From: Pyxicephalus adspersus
Taxonomy: Eukaryota; Chordata; Amphibia; Anura; Pyxicephalidae
Direction of reading: 5' to 3'
Assembly: GCF_032062135.1 (NCBI RefSeq)
Contig: NC_092859.1
Location: 157,114,526 to 157,178,525, forward strand
Length of the DNA: 64,000 nucleotides
Below, in pieces: positions 11,646-23,611 of this stretch; the first letter of the stretch is position 1; each line of letters starts with the position of its first letter. The notes under the pieces were generated by a model. The model ran no database searches, had not been told where the DNA came from, and saw nothing but the letters and a program-made list of their open reading frames with translations. Both the position numbers and the translations under genes were made by a program.

Positions 11646-12015
11646 TTAACTTTTCAAAAGCCACCAATTATTCAGCAATCCTAGTGCAGTAGGTCCTGCG
11701 CCATCCCTGCTTCCTTTGAGCGCAACCTTCTTCTTCTGGTTTCTTCCTATGTCACCCGATCTCAATACGCATGCGTGAGAGTTGGCAGTTTATTTTTACA
11801 CTCCGGGAAAGCCTTTTCTTCACATGCCTGAGATTGCCGGAGAGCAGCCTTCAGCCTCCCGGGATATGTGACGTAGGTATCTCACGAGGCAGCGGGCATC
11901 GTAAGCGGAGGCTTCTCCTTTTGAAATAAATAAAAAAACACTAATTATTTTATTACATAAAATGGAAAGCCGCCATTATATATAGTAAACAATTTGGTGA
12001 TAACTCCGATTTTAA
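11646..12015 (-). mobile_element. TTAA-bounded non-autonomous element, copy C1
   Basis: Starts and ends at TTAA (11646-11649 and 12012-12015). The interior carries the family signature, inverted: TTCCTATGTCACCCGATCTC, a CATGCGTGAGA-like word, CACATGCCTGAGA and GATATGTGACG. Related copies lie at 12909, 33979, 37709, 44165 and 54551. TTAA at both ends is what piggyBac-type insertion leaves, but the terminal bases do not clearly match that superfamily. Confidence 0.6.
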
Positions 12016-12908
12016 GAAAGCTTATGTGCCCAGATTTAGGCTTTAAAGGTGGACAATATATTCTTTCTTCCGTCATTTAAACACATTTGTAAATGTTGCA
12101 AATGAAACAGATTTTTTGTAGAATCTAAAAAATAAAATTCACAATTCTGCATTTCTATTACATTCTTTTTTTTTCTCTATCAGCCACAATAAAATACTTA
12201 TGTCATCACCAGGGACTCGGAAACATTTGGAACACTTAAGCCGCAGGACCCCCCAACCCCCCTACCACAAACACAATTGTGTGTCTGGTGTTAAATTTGA
12301 TCCCGGATATTTAAATTGTGTTTTTGTCCTTTTAAACAGTGCACAGCAGCGGGGAGAACCATCTGCTTTTAGTCAAATGCACTTTAATTAGTCAGCGGTT
12401 TGATGCTCATCATAGTGAAACTAATTGGCAAATTGTTAATTAATAACAGTTGAAACAGCAATCGGAATCCTAGGGCTACATTCTTCCAGCTATCTGGATC
12501 TTCCATCTTGGCTTGCGTCCTGGAAACAGGAAGTGGTACCATGAAGCGCCGAGATGCGATGGCTCTCAATCCAATGAGTTCAGCGTACATCCTCGGGCGC
12601 ATATTGTACAACATAGTGCTAAGGGAACAGATGTAGAGGCAAATGGAGAGATAGACATGGAGACAGATAGAGAGATAGATTTATTACATGTCAGTAAAAA
12701 AAAATGGTCTCTTTCAGTAAATTCTTAGAGATTTATCAGTGGAGAGTCAGTTAACCATGGAGTGTAATGACAATGGGAAGTGCTGATGATGTATGATCTA
12801 GGAAAGTGCTGAGCCTTGCAACCTTTACTTTCATTACAGAATGAGTCTTAGAGACAATAGACATAAAACTTCACTTATACAGGCCGATATCTGATGTAGT
12901 TGGCAAAC
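12016..12908. other. Noncoding DNA, no gene recognised
   Basis: No known element. It contains a purine-rich simple tract with AGATAGAGAGATAG at about 12640-12680. Frames of 63-76 codons around 12200-12728 show no domain. Confidence 0.45.
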
Positions 12909-13387
12909 TTAAAGCGTACCTAAACTCAAAATTTTCACTTTACATAAATAGGTAGAGAACCCTTTTATGTAAGTAAAAATTCTGTGTTTATTTTCTTAAA
13001 AAGGTGCAGCACCGCCAAGGCGATCGAGGATGAATGGGAGCGCAGCAGAGCCATCTGGGATACCTACGTTATGCATCCCGGGAGGCTCTTGGGTGCTCCT
13101 TTTACACATGCCTGAGCATCTCGGGCATGCGCAGAAGGAGTCTTTTTGCGCAAAAAGAAAAATTTGCCGATCTCACTCGCAATTTTTTTTTTTTCATCCT
13201 ATGTCACCCAACCCAGGCGCAAGATTGGGTGATGTAGGATGAAGAACAGGAAGAAGAAGAGAAGATGGCGGCGCCCGCAGTGCCGGCTTCGTTACAAATT
13301 CCGGAACGACGCAGGACCCGATGCAGGACGCCCCCTAGAGCGATCGGACTGCCCGATTTTGCAGTTTTGGGTTTAGTTCCTCTTTAA
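12909..13387 (+). mobile_element. TTAA-bounded non-autonomous element, copy C2
   Basis: Best-preserved member of family C. The left end is TTAAAGCGTACCTAAACTC; the right end is GGGTTTAGTTCCTCTTTAA, giving imperfect terminal inverted repeats bounded by TTAA (12909 and 13384-13387). The interior is CpG-rich, with CGGGCATGCGCAGAAGGAG, GATTGGGTGATGTAGGATGA and AAGATGGCGGCGCC. Two overlapping frames of about 70 codons inside it are products of this GC-rich interior and not genes. Confidence 0.7.
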
Positions 13388-15633
13388 ATCACACATAATG
13401 CAATCAAAGTGGCTCCACCCCTTTTGCTGAGCTTCATTTTAATGAGGGTGGAAAAGTACAGGAAAGTATTTATTTGCTCTGTTGTTAGCATATAATACCT
13501 ACAAATAAATGCATCTCTTTATTTATTAATTCATCAATAATTGTATTTTTATTAGTTAAGCTAAGTGTCAGTTTCCTGCAATCCCTGTACAGGCTTAGAC
13601 TGGGGGAGGGCATAGCAGGACAAGGAGCCAATCAGATATGTTGAGAAGAAAAAGCAGGGTGAGCTAATCAGACATCTGCTTAACTCTTAGTCCAATCACA
13701 GGCTGGGGGAGGGACAAAACCTACAAAAGTTAAATTAAAATTCCTTTAGCAAAAAAAAAAAATCTCTTGCATTGAGCCTATACCCTGCACTGGGTTAATT
13801 GTATTATTATTATTTTTTTTTGTTAGGGGGCAAGTAAAAAGGAGTTTACATTTTATTCCCTTCTCCGCTGTTTCAAGTTTTGGGTTGTGGGTGGGACTTC
13901 GGTGTTCTATTTGCCTATTGTTGGGGATGATGTCAGTGCAGCCACGCCTTACAAAAGAGAGGAACAAAAGAAAGTCCTTGTGCAGGGGTTTTTTTTGGGA
14001 CTTGACATTTGACTTTACCTGCAACAGAGAAAATTTATAGACATCTTGCGTGGCCAAGATTTCTGGTTTGTGTGCACAAAGATACCTTGGTTGGTAAAGC
14101 AGCTCCAACATATATCTGTATATTCAGAGTTCAGCTTTAATATATTCACCATAATGTCCCTAATTGAGGTAACGGCAGCAAAATGAACTCCTATAATATC
14201 ACAATGAAGATTTATAACCAATGGCTCAATGAAGCAGATTGAGAACAAATAGAGATTTTTACTATCCATTGCAGCTGATCTGACTCAGCTCTCATTATCC
14301 AACCCTTTAGAATATGGTTACAATTGGCAAAGCCCTTTTTTTCCCGGTGCATTGTCATTTATAAATCCCATGATTCTCCGAGAGACTGTCTATTCTCCTG
14401 GAAGTCAGCGGAATCCATGATAAGGGCTGTGGAGTGTCAGGAGGTAGAGTTCTAATGTTGAGTTTATTTGAGGTCAGTAATTACCAAAAGGCGGAATTTA
14501 CATCAAGATGGTGCCAAACGGCTGACGGGATTTTATATCGTGTGAAAAGATGCATGTTGGTTGGAATCTTTGAGCTGCAGAAATAGCACATTCTCCCTCC
14601 TTTGAGCTGTTATGTAGGCTTAGAACTGTTACAGGGAGAAATACATTAGACAGACAGCACAAGACAGAGATATCCAGCATGAAGAATTAATAGTTATTGC
14701 AAAGCCAAAACATAGAGCATTGGAAAAAAGATTTAGGATACGACATGACGACATATATTGTTTATGACATAAAGACGGGCCAAATAATGGCGCTTATCAG
14801 GATGGAGGCAGAGAGGGAACTGAATTCAGATCACTGGTTTTATATTCATTAAATAATCACTAAGGTGCAAATTTATCAAGAAGGCAAATTGGTTGTCCGC
14901 CATTTTTCTTTTCACCCTATTCATAAAAATGGCTATCTATTACGCCTAATCAGCTAAAACATTCGCAATCAACACTTTTATCATTAACATCACATTTATC
15001 ATGCCGTTTGCCATATTTGAAAGTGGTGCTCAGCCCCAAAGCCATCATCGGCAGTTAGTGGAATTGCCATTTGGAAAAGTGGTGAAGGCCGTAGGGAACA
15101 ATGAAGAGCAAGTCATTTTTCTTTTTTAAGAGTGGTGATAACTGGATAAAAAAAGAAGTATTCAGTATGCCACTGAAGTTAATAAAGCTTCCGATCATCA
15201 ACTTAGGGTAATTACAGAAATTTTGTTCTCCACTTTTAGAAGCCTGATTGGCAGGGAACAAAACATGTTCCTACGTTTATGAATATAGCGTTTTAAAAAT
15301 AGCAAACAAGAACAAAAAGGTAGAAAACAATTTCTGTTTTTGTACTTTCTGATACATATCCCTAAATGTATTTTGACATAGAACTTACATTTTGTGGGGT
15401 TATCAGTCTTTAGCATTCCTGTTTAGCAGCACCTGTACAACATGGCTATGGGGAAATGCTAAGTCACTTGCTGGCAGAGTTGTCTGGATCACAAGGAGAA
15501 TATAATATATTGCAGTTTATTCATCTGTAGATGTGGTGGCTGTTTTAGTTGGCAACAGCAGAGTAATAATAAGTTTAGTGAAAATCCTCACTGGGTGGAA
15601 GGCAGGCAGGATAAGTCATGTATAGCATTAGGC
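13388..15633. other. Noncoding DNA; possible conserved part at 14110-14720
   Basis: A direct repeat of CTGGGGGAGGG about 100 bp apart (about 13600 and 13705), with AGCCAATCAGA between, looks repeat-derived. The 121-codon minus frame at 13746-14111 covers A- and T-runs and has no domain. The 14110-14720 part is repeat-poor and might be conserved. Nothing else is recognised. Confidence 0.4.
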
Positions 15634-16610
15634 ATGCTTGTGTAACCTGAAGACGATCAGAAGAGATTTAGAGGATTTAGAAGTGCACACTATATATGTG
15701 TACAGATACTGTACAATCAATATGATGACACGGATCAATGTTCACTTGATATTAATCAGCAATGGTAAACATTTTCAATACAGAGAGTAGTCTGAGCCAT
15801 GTATGGTAAACCTGTGTATGATGAGCTCCATTGCCCTCCATTGTGTCTCTCTCCAGGGGGGGATAAAATGAGAACATTAACATATGTATGGCATGTTAAA
15901 AGTGGCCCAAATTTTGAAACCAAGGCCAAATATGTAAAGAAGAGACAGAATAGCCTGGTAACAATCAATGATCTCCCCCAAAGGCCACTCAACACTGATC
16001 CATGGTCTTCCTCTTACTGGTTCTCAATAATGACTTCATATAACCACAGAGATACAATGGCATGAGGCCAACTCATGGAACCATGAGGGGCAGTTGGGAT
16101 TATTAGAATTGTCTGCTTGTTGTGCCTGTTTCCCAGTGGACTTTGAGGGACCATTTATAGTCATAGAGTCATGCTTGTGTTACTTGAAGAGGATCAATAG
16201 AGATTTAGGAGAAGTGGCGCTGTACAAATATACAGTTAGGCCACCTATAATTTAAGCAACATGTGATAAACCTGTGTGTGAGTTCCATTACCCTCCATTG
16301 TCTCATGTCAAAGCGGGAACAAAACGAGAACACAAATTTTATAACCAAGGCTAAACACATAAAGAACCGAAATAATGTTCTGGTAACAACCAATGGTCCC
16401 CCAAAGTGCACTAAGAAATCAACACTTCTAGTATAAGTCTCCATGGTCCTCTTCTTTCTGGTTCTCAATGATGACTTCACATAACCGCTGGAGAAACAAT
16501 GGCATTAGGTCAAATAATGTAAGCATTGGTAGCAGTGGCAACCATTAGGCACTCCTGGATGTGTCTGTTTCCCAATGGACTTTAAGAGGCCATTTATAGT
16601 TGTATGAGCA
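15634..16610. repeat. Diverged tandem duplication, two copies
   Basis: Copy 1 (15634-16170) and copy 2 (16171-about 16610) share, in the same order: ATGCTTGTGT, GATCA then AGAGATTTAG, AAACCTGTGTGTG, CCCTCCATTGT, ACCAAGGC, CTGGTAACAA, TCCATGGTC, CTGGTTCTCAATGATGACTT, GAAACAATGGCAT, TGTTTCCCAATGGACTTT and GGCCATTTATAGT, each with base changes between copies. Copy 2 is about 100 bp shorter. The similar minus-strand frames at 15756-15995 and 16205-16480 follow from this duplication; I see no protein family in them. Confidence 0.8.
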
Positions 16611-18639
16611 ATGATCAGCAGCAAGGTTTGCAGGATACATGAGTATGAGATGAGATAAATCTCTTCTTCAGGTATGGACTTGTTTGAAAAAATGTATAAA
16701 AATAACAAGAAGCTTAATTTAATTTTACAGCTTGTGTTCAAAGTTGGCAAGATCCCATTTACACTGGTGTGCAATCGGCACCGGAGATTTCCTATTTTAG
16801 TCGAATACAAATCTCTTTTAGAAACTTTTTAGGCATTGGCCTCACAGAACCTCTTTTTGAAAATAATTTAAATATTGTAAAATTCCTCTTCACCCTTCAA
16901 ATGTACATCAGACTGCAGCAAATTAATGCAAGCTGTCTGTGGATCTGCTCTCTAACACCCACACTATAACTCCAAGCGCCTGGTGAGTCTTGCTTTTTAT
17001 GTAGAAGGTGTAAACACAACTCACTAACTGCACAAAATGATTTATATGGAGTCTATGAGCCAATTACATAATACTCATCATCCATCCATCCATCATCCTC
17101 ATCATGCAGAGATTAATAAAGGATATTCAGCCAAATCTAACGCTAAATGTAGTCTGACAGTTTCAGATTTGCTTTGAAAAATAATCAAGAGTTTTAGAAT
17201 TAGCTCCCTACCCCACACCCACCCCCTATGTGTTCAGTATCAGTATTTTATTCCATCGAATATACCTGCGCTGGAAAGTCCCAGCTCAGCAGGAAGAGGA
17301 CAATTCTGAAATGACTCTTTCACCTTGCTTCACCTATTGACATAGGTTACTCTTCTCATGACTTCAAAAAGTCTCAAAGGACCTCAATGACAATTCAAAG
17401 CAACACCCAGCTCATCCTCAGGAAAGGAGATATCACACTCCATTGTCCTAGTTTATCTAAAGAAGAAATATCACAAGATGCAAGAAGCCCCTAAGGGACC
17501 TAAAAGCTTTGAAGAAAATTCTCACTTAAAGGGAAAATATATGTTGTATGAAAGTGGAACTATAGCTCCACAATGAAAATTCCATGCAGGATTTTTATTG
17601 CAGAAGTTAAACTTGTCAGTTTTATTAAAGTTGAACTTTCTTACCTGCCTGATCACTAACTTTTAAAAAAAAATGAATTGATATCTCGGCAACCGAGATA
17701 TGAACTCCTGTGTGCATGGACAAGTAATATCATTCTGCTCTGGAGAGTCAAGGTGGCCGAAGATTGGGCCAAAGCATTAACCATTAGCCAGAAAAGAAGA
17801 CAGCGCACCTGCAGCTAAACAGATACAGGTGAGTGTATTTTGATGTCTCCCACTCAAACCACAGATAAATGCAATTAGTAGGAAGGAAAAGTTTGGTAAA
17901 GGAGTTACTGCTTTGACTCATTCGTGTGCATGTTAATTTCAGCTTCAACTAATGAGCTCTGCATACAACAGAAATTTTACAACAAAGATGCAAACGACAC
18001 CAAGTGAAGCTCATGAAATGAGCATATAGCTTGATATATAAATGAATAATATATATGCTGGCTTGATATATAAATGAATAATACTAAATAAAATAATAAA
18101 AAATACAATAATAATAAATGATATTTAATCTAACTACAAAAAAAATCAGAAACTTCACATTTAAGATATCTCCGCTATTAAGGTAGTTGGTTTGCAGAAT
18201 ACCAAATATGGGTCACCCTGCATTTCACAGATCTACCATTCATACAGTGGAATCTGGTTATGCAGTGCGGCCCTGCGGGTAACTGATTCCCAATAATTTC
18301 TGAATGCTGTCTGCCTAGTAGAACGTCAGTCCCTTTAATATGCCAGGGTTTATACTGGGTTTGGTAATATTCAATGAGGGACTATGGACCCATTGAAGTC
18401 TATGGACCCTATCAAATCAAAGATGGAATGTTCTTGGGTACCTTCACTTTTGAGTGAATGTGCTTGAGGTATTTTCACTTAGGATCAAATGCTTTTAGAG
18501 ATTTTAGAAAATGTTGCATCCAGTGCCAATTTTTTATAATGTAAGAACTCATTGCAAAATCAAACCCATATTTCATCCCTACCCTCAATATAATTTCAGG
18601 GATTTTACAGTTGACTGACATTCAAATTTAAAACGTTTG
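16611..18639. other. Noncoding DNA, no gene seen
   Basis: Contains a short CATC tract (17080-17105) and a 32-bp direct duplication starting at 18029 and 18061 (GCTTGATATATAAATGAATA), followed by an A/T-rich run. No element family is recognised. Confidence 0.5.
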
Positions 18640-19420
18640 GCTAGTTTTAACAATCCATAGCCTAAATCTGACCAATAAAAAACATTTTACCACCCAAAAT
18701 GGCTGCTTCCACTGTAAACAGAGCACCTTTAATTGGAAGCAGCGCAATTAAACCTAATAAAGAACAATTAAAAAGCAGCATTTAAAGAAAACCCCAGGTT
18801 TTAATACAAATGAAAAAGAAGAAAAGGCTTTTTTGTTAATTTTTTCTTTGTTTAAAAGAGACTTAATTCTCAGGGCTTTTGACTTTGAAAATTGCCTTTC
18901 CTGAGTTTCTGGAAGAAATAAAGCAGATTTGAATTATTACGCCTAATTACTCCCGGACTGAAATGAGCAAGAACGAAGGCAAGCTGTCTTTGTCCCCCAA
19001 AATAACATTACATAGTCTTGCTCTCTCTGCACAAAGCATGAAAGGTTATCATTAGAAGCCTTAATAATATCTTAAAGATCAAAGTCTCAGCGCTCAGGCA
19101 CTTGTGATGTTCCAGCTCGAGCGGGAGACTGTTCCGGCGTTTGATTCTCGGCATTAAACCCCAAGCTATGCCGGTCTGCGGCTTCCACTGAAGACGTTAA
19201 TTAACACCCATCTTGTTCTGCAAAGGAAAGAGCAGGCCTTAGTTAATTATTTGCTCGGACACTTCAAAATCTCTTGGCACGCTAATAATTGGCCTGTTTG
19301 ATAGGACGCTTTTGCCTGATGGTTTTTAAGCTGTATTGTTATTTAGCGAGGAGTGTGGTCGGTAAGAGAGCGGCGCCGGCTGCTAAGAAGCGGCTAGTGT
19401 AGCTTGTTTTAAATGAGAAA
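18640..19420. promoter_or_regulatory. Candidate regulatory block with CpG cluster
   Basis: Repeat-free DNA. In 19085-19400 I count about 18 CpG dinucleotides by eye, close to what its base composition would allow, while the surrounding DNA is CpG-poor. It contains GTTAATTAACACC (about 19196), AGTTAATTATTTGC (19231) and GCTAATAATTGGCC (19281), which hold homeodomain-type TAAT cores. This texture fits a hypomethylated enhancer or conserved element. No transcript start or exon is visible, and no alignment supports it here. Confidence 0.4.
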
Positions 19421-19955
19421 AAAAAGGAGAAAGGTTATCTATATTTCTCTTCTCCACTGCAGTCTGATCCCCCGCCAAGTCCTTAGTCATTGTACAAGAG
19501 CGGTGTTCATATTCTAATTATTTGCCGATCTGTGCATTGTTATATCATGAAAGGCACAGAGCCAGGGATGGTGCAAAGTGTGTCACTGCACGAGGGCCCC
19601 GGACTCTCCATGGCCAACAAAGGACTCCACGGAAACCACAAGTCCGTTATGCACAAGACCCCACTGATGGCAATGTCTACCATTGCCGATAGGATTTATA
19701 CATTGCTGTGAACGGAGACTGGGGAAGATAGACTCTCACTGGAGAACCTGGGTGATACAACAAATCAAGCAAAACAAAAAAAAAATTGCTGTTGGAAAAT
19801 GTTTACAGTCTTTGACTACATAATTGAGAAAGATGGATAAAGTTTCCCCTAGTGGATCCAACCAGGATCAGATGCCATGTCGCTAATATAGTATAAATGT
19901 GAAAAACAGAGACAAAAAAATTGGTCCAATGTTTATTTACAAATTATTAAAACCT
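19421..19955. other. Noncoding DNA with a half foldback MITE (family D)
   Basis: At about 19709-19810 a single arm of family D is visible: GACTGGGGAAGATAGACTCT and GAGAACCTGGGTGAT, then GGAAAATGTTTACAGTC. The rest is unrecognised. The 73-codon frame at 19490-19711 has no domain. Confidence 0.5.
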
Positions 19956-19963
19956 GATAATAG

Positions 19964-20259
19964 TAGGGATGAGCGAGCAAATTTTTGACTGGCTGCTCAT
20001 GAATAAATCAGAGGATTTTTCATTCATAAACACAAGCCGCATGACTCGGGACTCTGAAAGAAGGAATATTGCGGCTGCATTTATGAATGGAGCGGTGAGA
20101 ATCCTCCTCTCAGTGAGAGATCCCCGAGCACTGCAGGTTAGAATGAGGGCTAGATGTGATAATCCCCTTAAAGTGATTTCCGATTGATGGATTTCAGTTC
20201 CAATCGGAACTTAGAGGAACTTTTCGCGAGAATGTCAGAGGCATTCTTGCTCATCCCTA
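19964..20259. mobile_element. hAT-type MITE with perfect 8-bp target duplication
   Basis: Flanked by GATAATAG on both sides (19956-19963 and 20260-20267). The ends are TAGGGATGAGCGAGC and TTGCTCATCCCTA, a terminal inverted repeat. It is 296 bp long with no coding capacity; the frame at 19969-20187 merely crosses it. The 8-bp duplication and TAG-type ends indicate the hAT superfamily. This is a different family from the 4199/24636/41662 group. Confidence 0.9.
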
Positions 20260-20341
20260 GATAATAGCCTGAGTTTGGACTTATGCATGTGTACAAGTAA
20301 CAATCATAGGTCATATATATATTCATATAGTCATATATTCC

Positions 20342-20380
20342 CGATACGTATCGTGGACATACCCGCTTCTTCAGGGGATG
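20342..20380. repeat. GTTTCGC-type repeat core (decayed)
   Basis: A perfect 12-bp palindrome CGATACGTATCG (20342-20353) stands where related repeats have a CGTTTCGC core, followed by CGCTTCTTCAGGG as in the copy near 31941. Element boundaries are not clear. Confidence 0.45.
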
Positions 20381-20682
20381 AAGGACAAGTCTGTGGGACT
20401 ATTTGCAACTATTTGAAAGAAAATATTAAGATATTAAAGTTTATACCTTTTTACGCTTTTGATAGTGTAAAGAAATCTTGTTAGGTACTTAGTTTTCATA
20501 TATCATAGCAAATACGTTTCTAGAGTTTCCCTGCCCCCACCTCTCCACCATCTCCCCTTCCCCATGCTTTCGCATGGGAATCCCCATGGATTCCTTTATA
20601 TCCACCGCAATCCTGGGGGAATTTACTGTGGCTCTCTTTTCCTTCATTCTTTCATCTTTCTTATCATTTTTGCTCATCATTA

Positions 20683-20763
20683 CTTTCCATGTTTGCTGGA
20701 TCAGCCAGGTTCTCTTTAAATTCTATCTTTTCCAGTCTTGGAGAACTTTAATAAATCAGGACC
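20683..20763 (-). repeat. Half copy of foldback MITE family D
   Basis: Right arm only: GTTTGCTGGATCAGCCAGGT, CCAGTCTTGGAGAACTTTAA and TAAATCAGG. Compare the complete copy at 7789-8011. Confidence 0.7.
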
Positions 20764-21535
20764 ACGGTATCTATATGGTCTGATTCTGTCTGCTAGGATT
20801 GTGCAGCCAGAAAGTATCCCATTCGATTCTTTTCTGTATTTTACATTTTGTCTTCTTTCTTGCCGTAAGTTGTATCAGAACTTGCAGTGAAAATTATAAT
20901 CAGTTCATTGCAGCTGAAGGGAAATGTCTAATCAAGGCGTTCCATGTACAGCTATATAAAGCGCAATGGCTGGTGGGTGTTCAGACTGCAGGAATAACCT
21001 TGTCTGACGTGCTCCATTTATTTAAAAAAAGAAGTATATCTGACCATTACTATAATGTGTGTTGTTAATTATAGGTGCATCTGCAGGTTTTTTTTAGCCT
21101 GTCTGCAAAGTGTTGATCCTAAAGGAGAAAACCAACCAAAGCAGCTTCATGTGATGGGGGAACAATGTTGCAGCATGCGTCAGAATTCAGAGAAGAATTG
21201 TCAGCCTTATATATTGCTGCATGAAATATAATGGTATGGGAAGACATTGCGGGGGATATGGCCATCACCAACATTACTACCGAAGGATAGGACTGTAGCT
21301 TGTCTATTAGCAAGCTGTACTTTAGTTTTCTTATACTTTTCTATTTATATTAAAAGGCAAATTGAAGATCTTTTGTATTAGGCTGCCAATATTTCTTATG
21401 TTTGTTGTTATCCCTGAAGGATCGGTGTATGGCGTTATAACATAGCACTTTCATGGTGACTATTATAGAAAGGGGGGTTGTTATGTAGTTAAAACTTGAG
21501 TACAGATCTTGTTGCTAACTTCAACATGACACATT
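20764..21535. other. Noncoding DNA, no gene seen
   Basis: Nothing recognised. The 89-codon frame at 20799-21068 starts in unique DNA and shows no domain. Confidence 0.45.
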
Positions 21536-21630
21536 GGAACTGATTTAATAACTGAAAATGACTTTCAAGAAATCCATTCCCATGATAATCCATCTTCTCC
21601 AGTCTTGGACAGCTTTAATAAATCAGGCCC
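21536..21630. repeat. Internally deleted foldback MITE (family D)
   Basis: Starts GGAACTGATTTAATA and ends CCAGTCTTGGACAGCTTTAA then TAAATCAGGCCC. The centre is mostly missing, giving a 95-bp derivative of the 7789-8011 type. Confidence 0.6.
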
Positions 21631-21686
21631 TTTGTCTTCTTGGAGTTTGAAAATTGTTCCTAATGTTCATAATTGCAGCAGTGATA

Positions 21687-21765
21687 TTAGATTGTGAGCT
21701 CCTTTGGGGAACGGGACTAATTAGGCTACTGTAGAAAAGGTTGGTTGTATATCAATAATGGGAAA
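21687..21765 (+). repeat. SINE/LINE tail fragment
   Basis: Contains TTAGATTGTGAGCTCCTTTG followed by GGGAACGGGACTAAT, which is the tail segment of the SINE at 1623 read on the plus strand. Both ends fade out. Confidence 0.55.
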
Positions 21766-21899
21766 AATGCATTAAACAAAGGCTGTTAGATAAGGTTGTA
21801 GGTTTGCTGGTCTTAAATGCTGTCCTGCTAGGCAAGCACAGTTGGCATCTGTACCTCTTTATGGTTTTTTTCTTTTTTTACATGCTGTGAGAAATATAA

Positions 21900-22300
21900 A
21901 GGAAACAGGAGCATGCCAATACTGGCCTCACATCCCAATGCCGACTCCATGTGTTAAAAGGAGCCATGCTAATGCTATTCTTAGGGGCTGGTGCTAAGCC
22001 ATGCTAATGCTGGTCTTACATAAGCCACACACAGCCTCACATGCCAATTTACACATCTTAATACGGACCTCTAAAACAAATGCTGGTCTCACATGCACAT
22101 GTTTGCCTTGCCAATGTCATGCCAATGCCAGCCACACATGCCTATATAAGAAGTGCTAATTCTGGCCTCACATGCCAATGCTGATCCTACATGTTAAAGC
22201 CAGCCTTACTTCAAGTGCTATACTCTCCCGTGCCATCATGGCCTTTAATTTTATTGCTGGCCTCCAATTTAAATAATGGTTTACACACTAAAGCTGGCCT
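21900..22300. repeat. Degenerate minisatellite, CATGCCAATGCTGGCCTCA type
   Basis: The words CATGCCAATGC, GCTGGCCTCACATG and GCTGGTCTCACATG recur irregularly, with an approximate period in the twenties. The array is old, with insertions between units, and its borders are approximate. Confidence 0.6.
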
Positions 22301-23110
22301 CATGTCCACAAAACCAAACTGAAAATGATAATATCATGAAAACATATGTAGGTTTGTAGCTCTGCATAAATCGCTGCGTCATACTGCTTGAAATGCGTGT
22401 GGGTCCATGTTCTTCAACACAACCTCATACAAGAAATGTATGGGGCATGGGCATGTTTGCCACCTGTACACATACGCATACTTCCTATAGACCATGCAAT
22501 CCCAGCACACTTTCCTTCCATCCTTCAGTCAATTAGATTGATGGTAATAACTGCTGGGAAATGTACGAGCTTTAGATGTTCTGTTATTGGGCTGTCAGTC
22601 AATGAGCGGCTGTGGAATCTCAGCAAAAACTGCAGCTCGCTTCCTCTAATACAGAACAAGATCATTGCTCACATTTCTTTATACCATGAAAGACCACAGG
22701 CCAAATCCCATTCAACTCCCCTACCCCCCCTAAAAATATCCCACTGTGCAAATGTAAATATAGGGTTTTATTTTATTTTTTTAGCTTTGCAGCTATCAAA
22801 GCCATTAGTGGAACAAGCCCTGTGAGAGGTACAGCTCCTTCTCAGGTATTGCTAGAAATAAAACCTCCCCCTGCTGTGGCTCAGAATGAATTCCTCCAGT
22901 CTCTTACATTTACTTTAAATAAATCAAGAGGCTCAGAGAACACCAGAGCATTTATCATTGTGTTGTATTTAACACTTCCAGCGCCTACGGGGACCGGCGT
23001 CACGCTGGCATCCAATGAACTGTGTGAATGAGCTGGGCGCAGATTGGGATCAGTCCTACACGAGTCATATGTGGACAGGCAGAGCGTGGCAGACATGCAT
23101 GGAGAGTTGC
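22301..23110. other. Noncoding DNA, possibly conserved; long frame rejected
   Basis: The 145-codon frame at 22388-22825 (+) is among the longest in the window. It has no recognisable domain, signal or family, and is followed by unrelated frames. The repeat-poor texture and a CpG patch at about 22980-23010 (CCTACGGGGACCGGCGTCAC) could mark a conserved noncoding element. I would not call a gene. Confidence 0.3.
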
Positions 23111-23611
23111 AGGGGGGTTAATTTTCCCTATGGACTTAGCTAAACCCACCAATAATAACTAGATAAAGCATTTTTTAATTTTAAGTTAATGAGATCCATC
23201 AATAAAATAAACTCCAATAAAAAAAATGCATTATATACACAGTTATTTTCACAATATAGCTTTCCCAGTTGGGGCTACAAATTAGTGCTGTTTCCCTGAA
23301 ATTCCCGCTTTGTACACAGGTCACATGACCACCTTCCGCTATGTGTAACTCTTCCCACAGATTCTATACTAGAGTCCCATAACCACCCAGACCAATCACC
23401 TCCATCCTTGTAGGATTTGTATCACTGTTAGCCTGGAGAGTACATGTAAGGGTGGTCACAGCAGGCTCCCATAGGACTCTGAAATGTAGTGTGTTCATCC
23501 AAATAATTAAAGCAGAGTGTAGATTGTTCTGGGTATTCAGTATATTCAGGGGGTCAAGTGACCTCATTTTTTGGGTTTATAACTTTGCTGGACCTAGACC
23601 TGACCAACTGA
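23111..23611. other. Noncoding DNA, no gene seen
   Basis: Nothing is recognised between the possible conserved block and the minisatellite that follows. Confidence 0.4.

Noticed and set aside
13746..14111. 121-codon minus frame
   Set aside because: Starts and ends in low-complexity T and A runs with K/N-rich translation; no family.
22388..22825. 145-codon plus-strand frame
   Set aside because: No recognisable domain or family. A frame of this length is not surprising by chance in 64 kb of this composition.
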